A stretch of 44,519 bases of DNA from Morganella morganii H1r. Its GTDB lineage: Bacteria > Pseudomonadota > Gammaproteobacteria > Enterobacterales > Enterobacteriaceae. The stretch's first letter is position 1. Each line of letters starts with the position of its first letter. The stretch covers positions 1 through 44,519 of the forward strand of contig NZ_AYMP01000034.1 in assembly GCF_000633515.1 (NCBI RefSeq), given 5' to 3'. The notes below the pieces were generated by a model, which was not told the origin of the DNA, made no database searches, and saw only the letters and a program-made list of their open reading frames with translations. A program made the position numbers and the translations under genes. Shown here piece after piece: positions 19,765 through 26,884 of the stretch.

Positions 19765-20891
19765 TGAGTGAAAAAACCTTCAGCGACCGCTGGCAGCAGC
19801 TGGACTGGGATGACCTCACCTTACAGCTCAACAGTAAAACTGCGCGGGATGTCGAACGGGCGCTGAGTGCAGACACGCTGACTACCGCAGATTTTATGGC
19901 ACTGATCTCCCCGGCTGCCCGGCCGTATCTCGAAATTATGGCGCAGAAAGCACAGACACTGACCCGGCAGCGTTTCGGCCATGTCGTCGGGATGTATGTC
20001 CCGCTCTATCTCTCTAACCTGTGTGCCAACGACTGCACTTACTGCGGCTTCTCCATGAGCAACCACATTAAGCGTAAGACCCTGACACCGGAAGAAATCC
20101 ATACCGAATGTAAGGCAATAAAAGCCCTCGGCTTTGACAGCCTGCTGCTGGTCACCGGCGAACATCAGCGCAAAGTGGGGATGGACTACTTCCGCGAAAC
20201 CTTCCCGCTGATCCGCGATTACTTCAGCACCATGATGATGGAAGTGCAGCCGATGGCGACAGAGGAATACGCCGAGCTGCGCACACTGGGGCTGGACGGC
20301 GTGATGGTATATCAGGAAACCTACCATGAGAGCACCTATCAGCGGCATCATCTGAAAGGGAAAAAACAGGATTTTCACTGGCGGCTGCAAACCCCGGATC
20401 GCCTTGGTCAGGCCGGGATCAGCAAGATCGGACTGGGCGCACTGATCGGCCTGTCCGGTCAGTGGCGGACGGACTGTTATATGGTTGCGGAGCATCTGCA
20501 CTATCTGCGCCAGCGCTACTGGAAAACCCGTTATTCCATCTCGTTCCCGCGTCTGCGCCCGTGTGCGGGCGGTATTGAGCCTGAATCCCTGATGAATGAA
20601 GCGGAGCTGGTGCAGCTTATCTGTGCCTTCCGCCTGTTCGCACCCGATATTGAGCTGTCACTCTCCACCCGCGAATCACCGTATTTCCGTGATCATATGG
20701 TACCGGTGGCGATAAACCAGGTCAGCGCCGGTTCCCGCACCCAGCCCGGCGGCTATGCCGAAGAGGATGATCCGGAACTGGAGCAGTTCAGTCCGCATGA
20801 CAACCGTTCGCCGCAGCAGGTCGCCGATGCCCTGCTCGCCGCCGGTCTTCAGCCGGTCTGGAAGGACTGGGATAAATATCTGGGAAGATAA
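19764..20891 (+). CDS. thiH: Tyrosine lyase (2-iminoacetate synthase)
   Basis: The 375-residue radical SAM enzyme cleaves tyrosine to dehydroglycine and p-cresol, supplying ThiG. The CX3CX2C cluster motif is CANDCTYC. MMMEVQPM, YQETYHESTY and the RLRPCAGG segment are characteristic. The ATG at 19764 overlaps the thiG stop; an in-frame GTG just before is less likely. Last gene of the operon, followed by a strong hairpin. Confidence 0.96.
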   Translation: MSEKTFSDRWQQLDWDDLTLQLNSKTARDVERALSADTLTTADFMALISPAARPYLEIMAQKAQTLTRQRFGHVVGMYVPLYLSNLCANDCTYCGFSMSNHIKRKTLTPEEIHTECKAIKALGFDSLLLVTGEHQRKVGMDYFRETFPLIRDYFSTMMMEVQPMATEEYAELRTLGLDGVMVYQETYHESTYQRHHLKGKKQDFHWRLQTPDRLGQAGISKIGLGALIGLSGQWRTDCYMVAEHLHYLRQRYWKTRYSISFPRLRPCAGGIEPESLMNEAELVQLICAFRLFAPDIELSLSTRESPYFRDHMVPVAINQVSAGSRTQPGGYAEEDDPELEQFSPHDNRSPQQVADALLAAGLQPVWKDWDKYLGR

Positions 20892-20899
20892 GGTAAGAA

Positions 20900-20923
20900 A
20901 GGCCGGTATCACCGGCCTGATTT
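20900..20923 (+). terminator. thiH terminator
   Basis: AGGCCGGT (20900-20907) pairs with ACCGGCCT (20911-20918) over a 3-base loop, then GATTT. It lies 8 bases after the thiH stop and marks the edge of the AT-rich island. Confidence 0.75.
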
Positions 20924-20959
20924 GGGTAAGAGATCAAAAAACTATAATTTTACTGTATA

Positions 20960-21373
20960 TTATAATCTTAACGTGATTGTGATTATACCCATTAAAATAC
21001 CTTGATTATATAAAGGAAGAAATAAATTTATGAAAATAAAAACCCAAAAATACTCAAACCCAGAATCATTATATTTTTGTCTTTTGTATATATATAGCGG
21101 AGGAAAAACAAACCAGACCCATGATGGACAATAAAAACCATTTTTTTTCAAAAAAACTCTGTCTTTAATAAAGAAAAAAAATGAAACAAGAAAAACAAGA
21201 ACAGAAATAAACACCTCTGCATTAAAAAAATCAGCGCCACTTATATCCCATTGATTAAAACCAATAAAATACATAAAAATAACAAACCATAAAAAAACAA
21301 TATTACCTATTGTAAATAACAAATAGGGAAACATCAATAACTTCAAATACACACTATTTTTTTCTTTATTCAT
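20960..21373 (-). CDS. Small AT-rich membrane protein of unknown function
   Basis: I do not recognise this 137-residue protein. It has about four hydrophobic segments (near residues 12-36, 52-70, 83-95 and 106-135) separated by short basic loops, and a CPSWVWFVFPPLYIYKRQK stretch in the middle. AAGG lies 9 bases before the ATG. Base composition is far more AT-rich than its flanks, and the codons favour A/T third positions, suggesting transfer. It lies downstream of a CPBP-like gene and a type VI effector-immunity cluster on the same strand, separated from the latter by a terminator. An orphan membrane immunity protein is one possibility; nothing in the sequence proves it. Confidence 0.65.
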   Translation of the reverse strand: MNKEKNSVYLKLLMFPYLLFTIGNIVFLWFVIFMYFIGFNQWDISGADFFNAEVFISVLVFLVSFFFFIKDRVFLKKNGFYCPSWVWFVFPPLYIYKRQKYNDSGFEYFWVFIFINLFLPLYNQGILMGIITITLRL

Positions 21374-21438
21374 TTTAATACCTTAACAAAAATAACACAC
21401 TTTAATATCTTATTTTCAAATACGGTCTTGAGATATGG

Positions 21439-22131
21439 TTAACCGTCATATCCATAATGATAAGTTTGAATGTTAAAATAAAAAATATTAAATAGAGCGT
21501 GTAAAATAACAGGCAGAAGTACGCCTCCGCTTTTCATTCTGGCCAGTAATAATATTATTGATAAAAAAACAAATAGCACAACTCCGGATAAACAAACGCC
21601 AAATCTGATATCATAAGCATTGTAAACAATGAAAAACAGGGTTGAAACAGAGAACAAAATTTTTCTTGAATATTTTATTAACTCATTAAATAACACGCCA
21701 CAAAAAACAACCCCCTGAATTATTGGCTGAATAACAAAAACAGAAAAATAAAAAAGCACTTTAGATACAGATATTGTTTCATCTATGTCCGAATAATACC
21801 TTCCAGCCTCAAACTCAATACCCGTTAATTTTTCAATCAAAAATAAAACAAATACCACTGGCACGATGATAAATGTCAATTCAGTAACTGTTTTTATTTT
21901 TATAGTACCAATAAGCACAGGGGTATTTGTTTTATTATAAAAAAATAAGATAGCAAGAACTACTGCTAATTCAATAAAGTCAACTATAAATCGAAGTGAC
22001 ATATAAAATGACTCAAAAATATAACTACTAAATATTATCACATAGTCATCAGAATAAAATAAAAAAACAAGCATAACGACACATAAAACAACGGGTTTAC
22101 TAAATAATTTGTGATTACTCATATCAATCAT
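21439..22131 (-). CDS. CPBP-like membrane protein lacking catalytic residues
   Basis: The 230-residue product has about seven to eight membrane segments. The stretch VIQPIIQGVVFCGVLFNEL aligns by eye with motif 1 of CPBP (Abi/CAAX-type) intramembrane proteases, normally EExxxR, but has no Glu-Glu or Arg there. Motif 2 (usually FxxxH) reads FFIVYNAYD without His. Only the C-terminal HALFN resembles the family's HxxxN motif. It is probably not an active protease. Some CPBP proteins give immunity to bacteriocins, which makes this neighbour of a toxin cluster interesting. It is very AT-rich. The ATG at 22131 or 22122 (MSNHK) may be the start. The family call is by eye only. Confidence 0.6.
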   Translation of the reverse strand: MIDMSNHKLFSKPVVLCVVMLVFLFYSDDYVIIFSSYIFESFYMSLRFIVDFIELAVVLAILFFYNKTNTPVLIGTIKIKTVTELTFIIVPVVFVLFLIEKLTGIEFEAGRYYSDIDETISVSKVLFYFSVFVIQPIIQGVVFCGVLFNELIKYSRKILFSVSTLFFIVYNAYDIRFGVCLSGVVLFVFLSIILLLARMKSGGVLLPVILHALFNIFYFNIQTYHYGYDG

Positions 22132-22271
22132 AACTCTGCATTAATAATATTAAATTCATTATGTTAATTAGCTTTTAATTTCCAAAAAAAATCTTAAGGC
22201 ATCGTTTAACACAAAGTGTAAAAACCACCGGTCAGTACCATAGAGCGGGCAACAGCACAGTAAGACGTACA

Positions 22272-22400
22272 TTATTTTGTTAATTCACGGGTATTCTCCT
22301 CAAACCGTGTCAGGGCTGTTTTACTGCTGTTATTGCTGTGCTGATATCTGAACAGTTCACCCGGCACACTTTCCCTATGGAGAAAGGTATTATTCCGCGC
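22272..22400 (-). pseudogene. Orphan 3' fragment of the type VI lipase gene
   Basis: About 117 bases (22284-22400) are nearly identical to the last 3' coding bases of the intact lipase gene around 24148-24265. Translated they give ARNNTFLH...RYQHSNNSSKTALTRFEENTRE, then LTK and a stop instead of FI and a stop. Two TAA codons lie directly upstream in frame, and there is no start. The GTG that begins the immunity gene in the intact cassette is still present (22288) but is followed by AAT TAA. This is a relic of an earlier lipase-immunity cassette. The rest of the 22132-22563 gap shows only the terminator of the cluster. Confidence 0.85.
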
Positions 22401-22498
22401 TTATTATTTGCAACAATCACCGGTGTGTGACCGTAAAATATCAGCAGCCGGTCAGATAACCGGAATATACTTTCCGTTTACCCGTGAGAATATCGGGG

Positions 22499-22527
22499 AA
22501 AAAGGAGGATGATTTATCACCATCCTC
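22499..22527 (-). terminator. Terminator of the effector-immunity operon
   Basis: On the minus strand GAGGATG and CATCCTC (22505-22511 and 22521-22527) form a 7-bp stem, followed by C and five Ts. It lies 37 bases after the second immunity gene. Confidence 0.7.
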
Positions 22528-22563
22528 ATCCGTGCAACACCCTCCGGAAGGTGATTGCCTGTT

Positions 22564-23340
22564 TTAAGGTTGTGCCGCCCGGCGCGCTTCCCGGATTTTC
22601 AGTAATTTCTTATAGTCCGGGTAGATTTCGCCTTCTCTTTCTTCCTCTCCATCCGGATAGGTGATAACGGTTTTATTTCCCGGTTTGTTTTCTTTTATAT
22701 CTGTCCAGCGGCTGAGCATCCCCTGTTCATAATCCACCGTCAGATGAATATTTTCCGCCCCCGCCAGCCGGTACGTGACCATGTCGTTTTCACCAATCAG
22801 ATTAAATGTTTTTTCCTGTTTTCCGAGAAAAAATTCATTGATTAGCGGAAACAGCAACAAATTGCCCCTGAAATCACCCCGGTGCGGAATATAGCCGCCG
22901 TTAAACACCGCCGGGGCATAATTTCCGGTGATAAACACCGTTTCAAAACCATAATTTTTCGTGATTGCCGGGTCAACGGTATGAGGATGTTTCAGTCTGA
23001 CCTCATAGGTGAGACTGCTGAGTGTCCAGTCACAATATCCGCCCCCGGACACCGGTACCGCTGCACTCACCCTGCCATTCACTGCGGTCAGCGGGTAATC
23101 CGCCCGGTTCGTTTTCGCCACCTCATAAGGCTTATCGCGACTGTCATATTCGGTACGGGTACATTTTTTTGAACGGTAGACGGCCGATAACGGCAGCGAT
23201 TCCAGTGCGTCCGGTACCGTGGCGGAAAAATGAATCATCCGGCTGTCTGCCGGCGGCGACAGCGCCGTGTTGTAGGAACAGCCCGTCAGGGCTGATGCGG
23301 CCAGAATGACGGCCACCGGGATACGGTTATATAAATTCAC
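22564..23340 (-). CDS. Putative type VI lipase immunity lipoprotein, second copy
   Basis: The 258-residue lipoprotein is about 93% identical to the copy just upstream. The GTG at 23340 follows GGAG and gives MNLYNRIPVAVILAASALTGC, a signal peptide with lipobox ALTGC; a TTG five codons earlier is less likely. About eighteen substitutions separate the copies, mostly between residues 125 and 190 and near the C-terminus. It should sit on the periplasmic side and bind the lipase when it is delivered by sister cells. Its ribosome-binding site derives from a duplicated piece of the lipase 3' end. The role is inferred from position; the family is not recognised by motif. Confidence 0.8.
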   Translation of the reverse strand: MNLYNRIPVAVILAASALTGCSYNTALSPPADSRMIHFSATVPDALESLPLSAVYRSKKCTRTEYDSRDKPYEVAKTNRADYPLTAVNGRVSAAVPVSGGGYCDWTLSSLTYEVRLKHPHTVDPAITKNYGFETVFITGNYAPAVFNGGYIPHRGDFRGNLLLFPLINEFFLGKQEKTFNLIGENDMVTYRLAGAENIHLTVDYEQGMLSRWTDIKENKPGNKTVITYPDGEEEREGEIYPDYKKLLKIREARRAAQP

Positions 23341-23372
23341 GGGTATTCTCCTCAAACCGTGTCAGGGCTGTT

Positions 23373-24152
23373 TTAACGCTGTGCCGCCGCCCGGCGCGCT
23401 TCCCGGATTTTCAGTAATTTCTTATAACTTGGATAGATTTTTCCTTTTCGTTCTTCCTCTCCGTCCGGATAGGTGATAACGGTTTTATTTCCCGGTTTTT
23501 TTTCTTTTATATCTGTCCAGCGGCTGAGCATCCCCTGTTCATAATCCACCGTCAGGTGAATATTTTCCGCACCCGCCAGCCGGTACGTGACCATGTCGTC
23601 TTCAGCAACCAGATGAAATGTTTTTTCTTGTTTTCCGAGAAAAATATCACGAATAAACGGGAACAACAGCAAATTGCCCCTGAAATCACCCCGGTGCGGA
23701 ATATAGCCGCCGTTAAACACCGCCGGGGCGTAATTTCCGGTGATAAAAACCGTTTCAAACCCGAAATTATCAGTGATTTCCGGGTCAACGGTATGAGGAT
23801 GTTTCAGTCTGACCTCATAGGTGAGACTGCTGAGTGTCCAGTCACAGTATCCGCCCCCGGACACCGGTACCGCTGCACTCACCCTGCCGTTCACTGCGGT
23901 CAGCGGATAATCCGCCCAGTTCGCTTTCGCCACCTCATAAGGCTTATCGCGGCTGTCATATTCGGTACGGGTGCATTTTTTTGAACGGTAGACGGCCGAT
24001 AACGGCAGCGATTCCAGTGCGTCCGGTACCGTGGCGGAAAAATGAATCATCCGGCTGTCTGCCGGCGGCGACAGCGCCGTGTTGTAGGAACAGCCCGTCA
24101 GGGCTGATGCGGCCAGAATGACGGCCACCGGGATACTGTTATATAAATTCAC
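23373..24152 (-). CDS. Putative type VI lipase immunity lipoprotein, first copy
   Basis: The 259-residue protein starts at the GTG at 24152, 14 bases inside the end of the lipase gene, with GAGGAG upstream. It has a signal peptide ending in lipobox ALTGC, then a mature beta-rich domain with two cysteines (KKCTR and GGYCDW) and a charged C-terminal tail. Known type VI phospholipase effectors are paired with periplasmic, often lipidated, immunity proteins encoded directly downstream (Tli, TsiV1), which is the basis for the call. Translational overlap with the lipase fits balanced production. Without functional data this remains inference. Confidence 0.82.
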   Translation of the reverse strand: MNLYNSIPVAVILAASALTGCSYNTALSPPADSRMIHFSATVPDALESLPLSAVYRSKKCTRTEYDSRDKPYEVAKANWADYPLTAVNGRVSAAVPVSGGGYCDWTLSSLTYEVRLKHPHTVDPEITDNFGFETVFITGNYAPAVFNGGYIPHRGDFRGNLLLFPFIRDIFLGKQEKTFHLVAEDDMVTYRLAGAENIHLTVDYEQGMLSRWTDIKEKKPGNKTVITYPDGEEERKGKIYPSYKKLLKIREARRAAAQR

Positions 24153-26082
24153 GGGTATTCTCCTCAAACCGTGTCAGGGCTGTTTTACTGCTGTTATTGC
24201 TGTGCTGATATCTGAACAGTTCACCCAGCACACTTTCCATATGAAGAAAGGTATTATTCCGCGCCACATTCGGCGGATAAGCATCAGTGCTGTCAATCCG
24301 GGAAATAAAATCCGTCCGCTTCCGGTTCTGTTCCGGGGTGTTCTTTTCATTAATCTGCCTTATCACCTGATTACTGATGATACGCATATACTGGTCGCTC
24401 ATACTGTGGGCAGCAAAGCTCATTCCCACCGTATCAAGCGCCGGGTTGGTGTACTGAGGGAAGGTCTCTCCCAGCACGTTTTTATCCGCCGAGCTTATCA
24501 GGTATTCCTGCTGCTCTTTTAATGTGTCACTGAGGTCTTCCCGGATCCCCGGCACCAGATAAAACTTAAAGCCGGAATCAAAACGCCACCGGGCTTTAAC
24601 GGTGCTGTTTCCTTTTCCTGCCGGATGTGCACGGTCTTCCCCTATCTGTCTGGCCTCAAAAAAGGCCACCGGCTGACCATGATGCCAGTATACCTCACCA
24701 AAATCCGGCAGCGCTTTCTGTACCGGCAGTGTCGGCGCGGAGGCAATGGTCCATGCCGTGCCGAGAGCGATACCAAACCATCCCCAGGCTTCAAACAGCC
24801 AGCTGTCCATGTTGGTATCGCTGGGCACACTGGTGACCGCATCCGCATCGTTGACATGCCTGAAATGGGGAAGGTCACGGAAGGCGAGCACGGCTGTTCT
24901 GGTGAAGACCCGCGGCATACCGTAGGTGTACACCAGCGGGTCCTTGTCTTTTAAATCGGCGGCATGCAGCAGCGCCCCGGTTCCGCCGAGGCTGTGACCG
25001 CAGACGAATAATTGTTTATCCCTGGCGGCAACAGGTATCCTGCCTAACTGTTTTCTGAAATATCGGCCCATACACTCATAAGCGTCGAGAAATCCGTAAT
25101 GAGCCTTTGCGTTCTCTACCCGGCTGTACGGCACCGGCTTGTAAGAGGCATCAGTCATCACATCCCGGCCGCCGTCCGTCCCCCGCCAGGAAACAATAAC
25201 GTGGGTGTTGTTCTCCACAAAAAACATCCTTCTCTTATGTTCCAGGGTCGCCGTATCCCTGACCTGCGAACTGTCGAGAAAGATAGCCGGGCGGTAGCGT
25301 TCTCTGAACGGAACATCGGTGGTGACAGCATAAAACCGGGCCCCGTCCTCAAACGAAGGCGGGGCGGACAAATCAAAGCAGGCATTGTAAAAAAAGGACG
25401 AGACGGTATTTTTCTCATCCAGTACCGGCCGCATGTCCGTTCCCTTCGCATCCGGATCCCGCATGATTTCATTGCAGTAGGAGAGCAGCGCCATCAGGGC
25501 CAGATTATAAGCGTTGACCAGATCATACGTTCCGGTGTGATTCAGTATCAGCGACCAGGCCCTGAACGGGCAGATTTCAATCATATGACGGCGGTTAAAG
25601 TCTTTACCGGAAAAACGGATCCCCGGAAAATCGGTCTCGCTTTTAAAATGGTAACGGGGCAGCCCGAATGCCGCGTAATTCCACTCTTCAATCTCCGGGG
25701 CGCGGTCACACAGCTCACCAATGACCACATAGCGGTAACTGTGGTCATTCAGGGCCGCCAGGGCTTTTGCCTCAGAATGTTCCGGTCCGCGTCCTTCACG
25801 CAGCGGCCGGAGTTCCATCTCATCCGCCAGTTCCTGTGCATCTGTTTTTAATATCACAGAGGTCAGCGGCAGGTTTTCCTCCCTGATGAGACCATCCTTC
25901 CCGGAGCGCCCCTGCCGGGTTTCACCGCCGTAAATCATTAATGAATAAGGGATCCCCGCCACAGGGGCGTTATGTTCATCGACCAGCATAAATTCAATCC
26001 ATGCCTGTCGTTTACTGCAGTCAGTGCAGTAAGGGTCATTATACTGTACGGTCTGAAATGTCTTACTTTGCTCTGGCTGCAT
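24139..26082 (-). CDS. Type VI secretion lipase effector (Tle/TseL-like, class 3 lipase)
   Basis: The 647-residue protein carries a GHSLGG nucleophile elbow (Ser364), with likely Asp414 in NDADAV and His467/468 in WHHG completing the triad; SWRGTDGG near 298 fits the oxyanion region. The N-terminal part (residues 15-90, with YCTDC and a beta-sandwich-like GIPYSLM segment) resembles the small leading domain of many type VI effectors. Residues 433-452 are hydrophobic and may insert in membrane. It overlaps the DUF4123 gene by 20 bases and the immunity gene by 14. Order vgrG-adaptor-lipase-immunity equals V. cholerae VgrG1-Tap1-TseL-TsiV1, so it probably degrades phospholipids of rivals. The Tle subfamily is not certain. 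Confidence 0.87.
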   Translation of the reverse strand: MQPEQSKTFQTVQYNDPYCTDCSKRQAWIEFMLVDEHNAPVAGIPYSLMIYGGETRQGRSGKDGLIREENLPLTSVILKTDAQELADEMELRPLREGRGPEHSEAKALAALNDHSYRYVVIGELCDRAPEIEEWNYAAFGLPRYHFKSETDFPGIRFSGKDFNRRHMIEICPFRAWSLILNHTGTYDLVNAYNLALMALLSYCNEIMRDPDAKGTDMRPVLDEKNTVSSFFYNACFDLSAPPSFEDGARFYAVTTDVPFRERYRPAIFLDSSQVRDTATLEHKRRMFFVENNTHVIVSWRGTDGGRDVMTDASYKPVPYSRVENAKAHYGFLDAYECMGRYFRKQLGRIPVAARDKQLFVCGHSLGGTGALLHAADLKDKDPLVYTYGMPRVFTRTAVLAFRDLPHFRHVNDADAVTSVPSDTNMDSWLFEAWGWFGIALGTAWTIASAPTLPVQKALPDFGEVYWHHGQPVAFFEARQIGEDRAHPAGKGNSTVKARWRFDSGFKFYLVPGIREDLSDTLKEQQEYLISSADKNVLGETFPQYTNPALDTVGMSFAAHSMSDQYMRIISNQVIRQINEKNTPEQNRKRTDFISRIDSTDAYPPNVARNNTFLHMESVLGELFRYQHSNNSSKTALTRFEENTREFI

Positions 26083-26884
26083 CGGTGATCCCTGTCTGCG
26101 GGTGAATAATATTCTGGTCTGTCAGATAACGGATAAAGAGCGCATTGCCTGCCCAGGTCACATCCGTCAGATCCTCCCGGCAGGTATCCATGTAATCATT
26201 AATCAGCGCCATCAGGCGGCCGGGAGGTTCATCCAGCTGAAGAGCCAGCTCAGAATGATCCTCCCAGAACTGGATATAAAAATTATCGGTGATATTACGC
26301 CGTGACTGCGCAGAGTTATTCCAGGCCTCTGTCAGGTGGCGGCCCGGAACAAAAAGACCGGAAGGTACGATTGTGCCGGTATCTGCGGGACGGCTCAGGA
26401 TGATATTGCCGTCCGGGGACGGGATACAGCAGCCGGCGGCCGGCGCCAGCAGGGAAGCCCAGTCTGCCGGTTTGCAGGCAGGGATAATCACAGCCGCAAT
26501 TCTTGCATCGAACAGCCGCAAAATGCAGTCCTCCCCCTCAAACAGCATCCGCTGATAGTGCTGCCAGTGAGTTATCTGTGCATCCCAGCTGCCGGTACTG
26601 TGATATGCCCAGCCCCAGCTTTCATCCGGAAACGGGTTGTTATCCAGATATTGCCCCATTCCGGACAGGGCCTGCCATTTGACGCGGACAAGCCAGGGAC
26701 CGGCTGAGCCCAGGTGTGACAACGGTGTGCCGGCATACAGCGGCTGTGCCTCATCAATCCAGTCATACCGGTAAAACAGGTCTGACGGATCAGGGCGGGC
26801 CAGCTTATTCAGCAGAAAATAAACGTCGTGCTGACTGTCCGATGTCAGCCATGTCCGCCAGTCTGTTGTCTTCATACCTTTCAT
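26063..26884 (-). CDS. DUF4123 effector adaptor (Tap/Tec chaperone)
   Basis: The 273-residue protein has the family pattern: VYFLLNKL near the start, QPLYAGTPLSHLGSAGPWLV, the WGWAYHS segment and EGEDCILRLFDARI. DUF4123 proteins load a cargo effector onto the tip of its cognate VgrG. The gene lies between vgrG (4-base ATGA overlap) and the lipase (20-base overlap), so the cargo is almost surely the lipase. The start at 26884 is very close to GGGAGG; the ATG at 26875 (MKTTDW) is an alternative. Confidence 0.87.
   Translation of the reverse strand: MKGMKTTDWRTWLTSDSQHDVYFLLNKLARPDPSDLFYRYDWIDEAQPLYAGTPLSHLGSAGPWLVRVKWQALSGMGQYLDNNPFPDESWGWAYHSTGSWDAQITHWQHYQRMLFEGEDCILRLFDARIAAVIIPACKPADWASLLAPAAGCCIPSPDGNIILSRPADTGTIVPSGLFVPGRHLTEAWNNSAQSRRNITDNFYIQFWEDHSELALQLDEPPGRLMALINDYMDTCREDLTDVTWAGNALFIRYLTDQNIIHPQTGITDAARAK

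Larger units (their letters stand above)
22559..24187. repeat. Tandem duplication of the immunity gene (period 812 bp)
   Basis: The block 23373-24187 is repeated as 22564-23375. Each unit holds the immunity gene plus 35 bases of the lipase 3' end, including the ribosome-binding site. CTGTTTTA occurs at 22559-22566, 23368-23375 and 24180-24187, exactly at the unit edges. This is the signature of duplication by recombination at an 8-bp direct repeat. At the junction the stop codon of copy one is formed within the repeat. Confidence 0.9.

Noticed and set aside
22132-22283. Insertion sequence at the boundary of the lipase remnant
   Set aside because: No transposase frame, terminal inverted repeats or target duplication could be seen.
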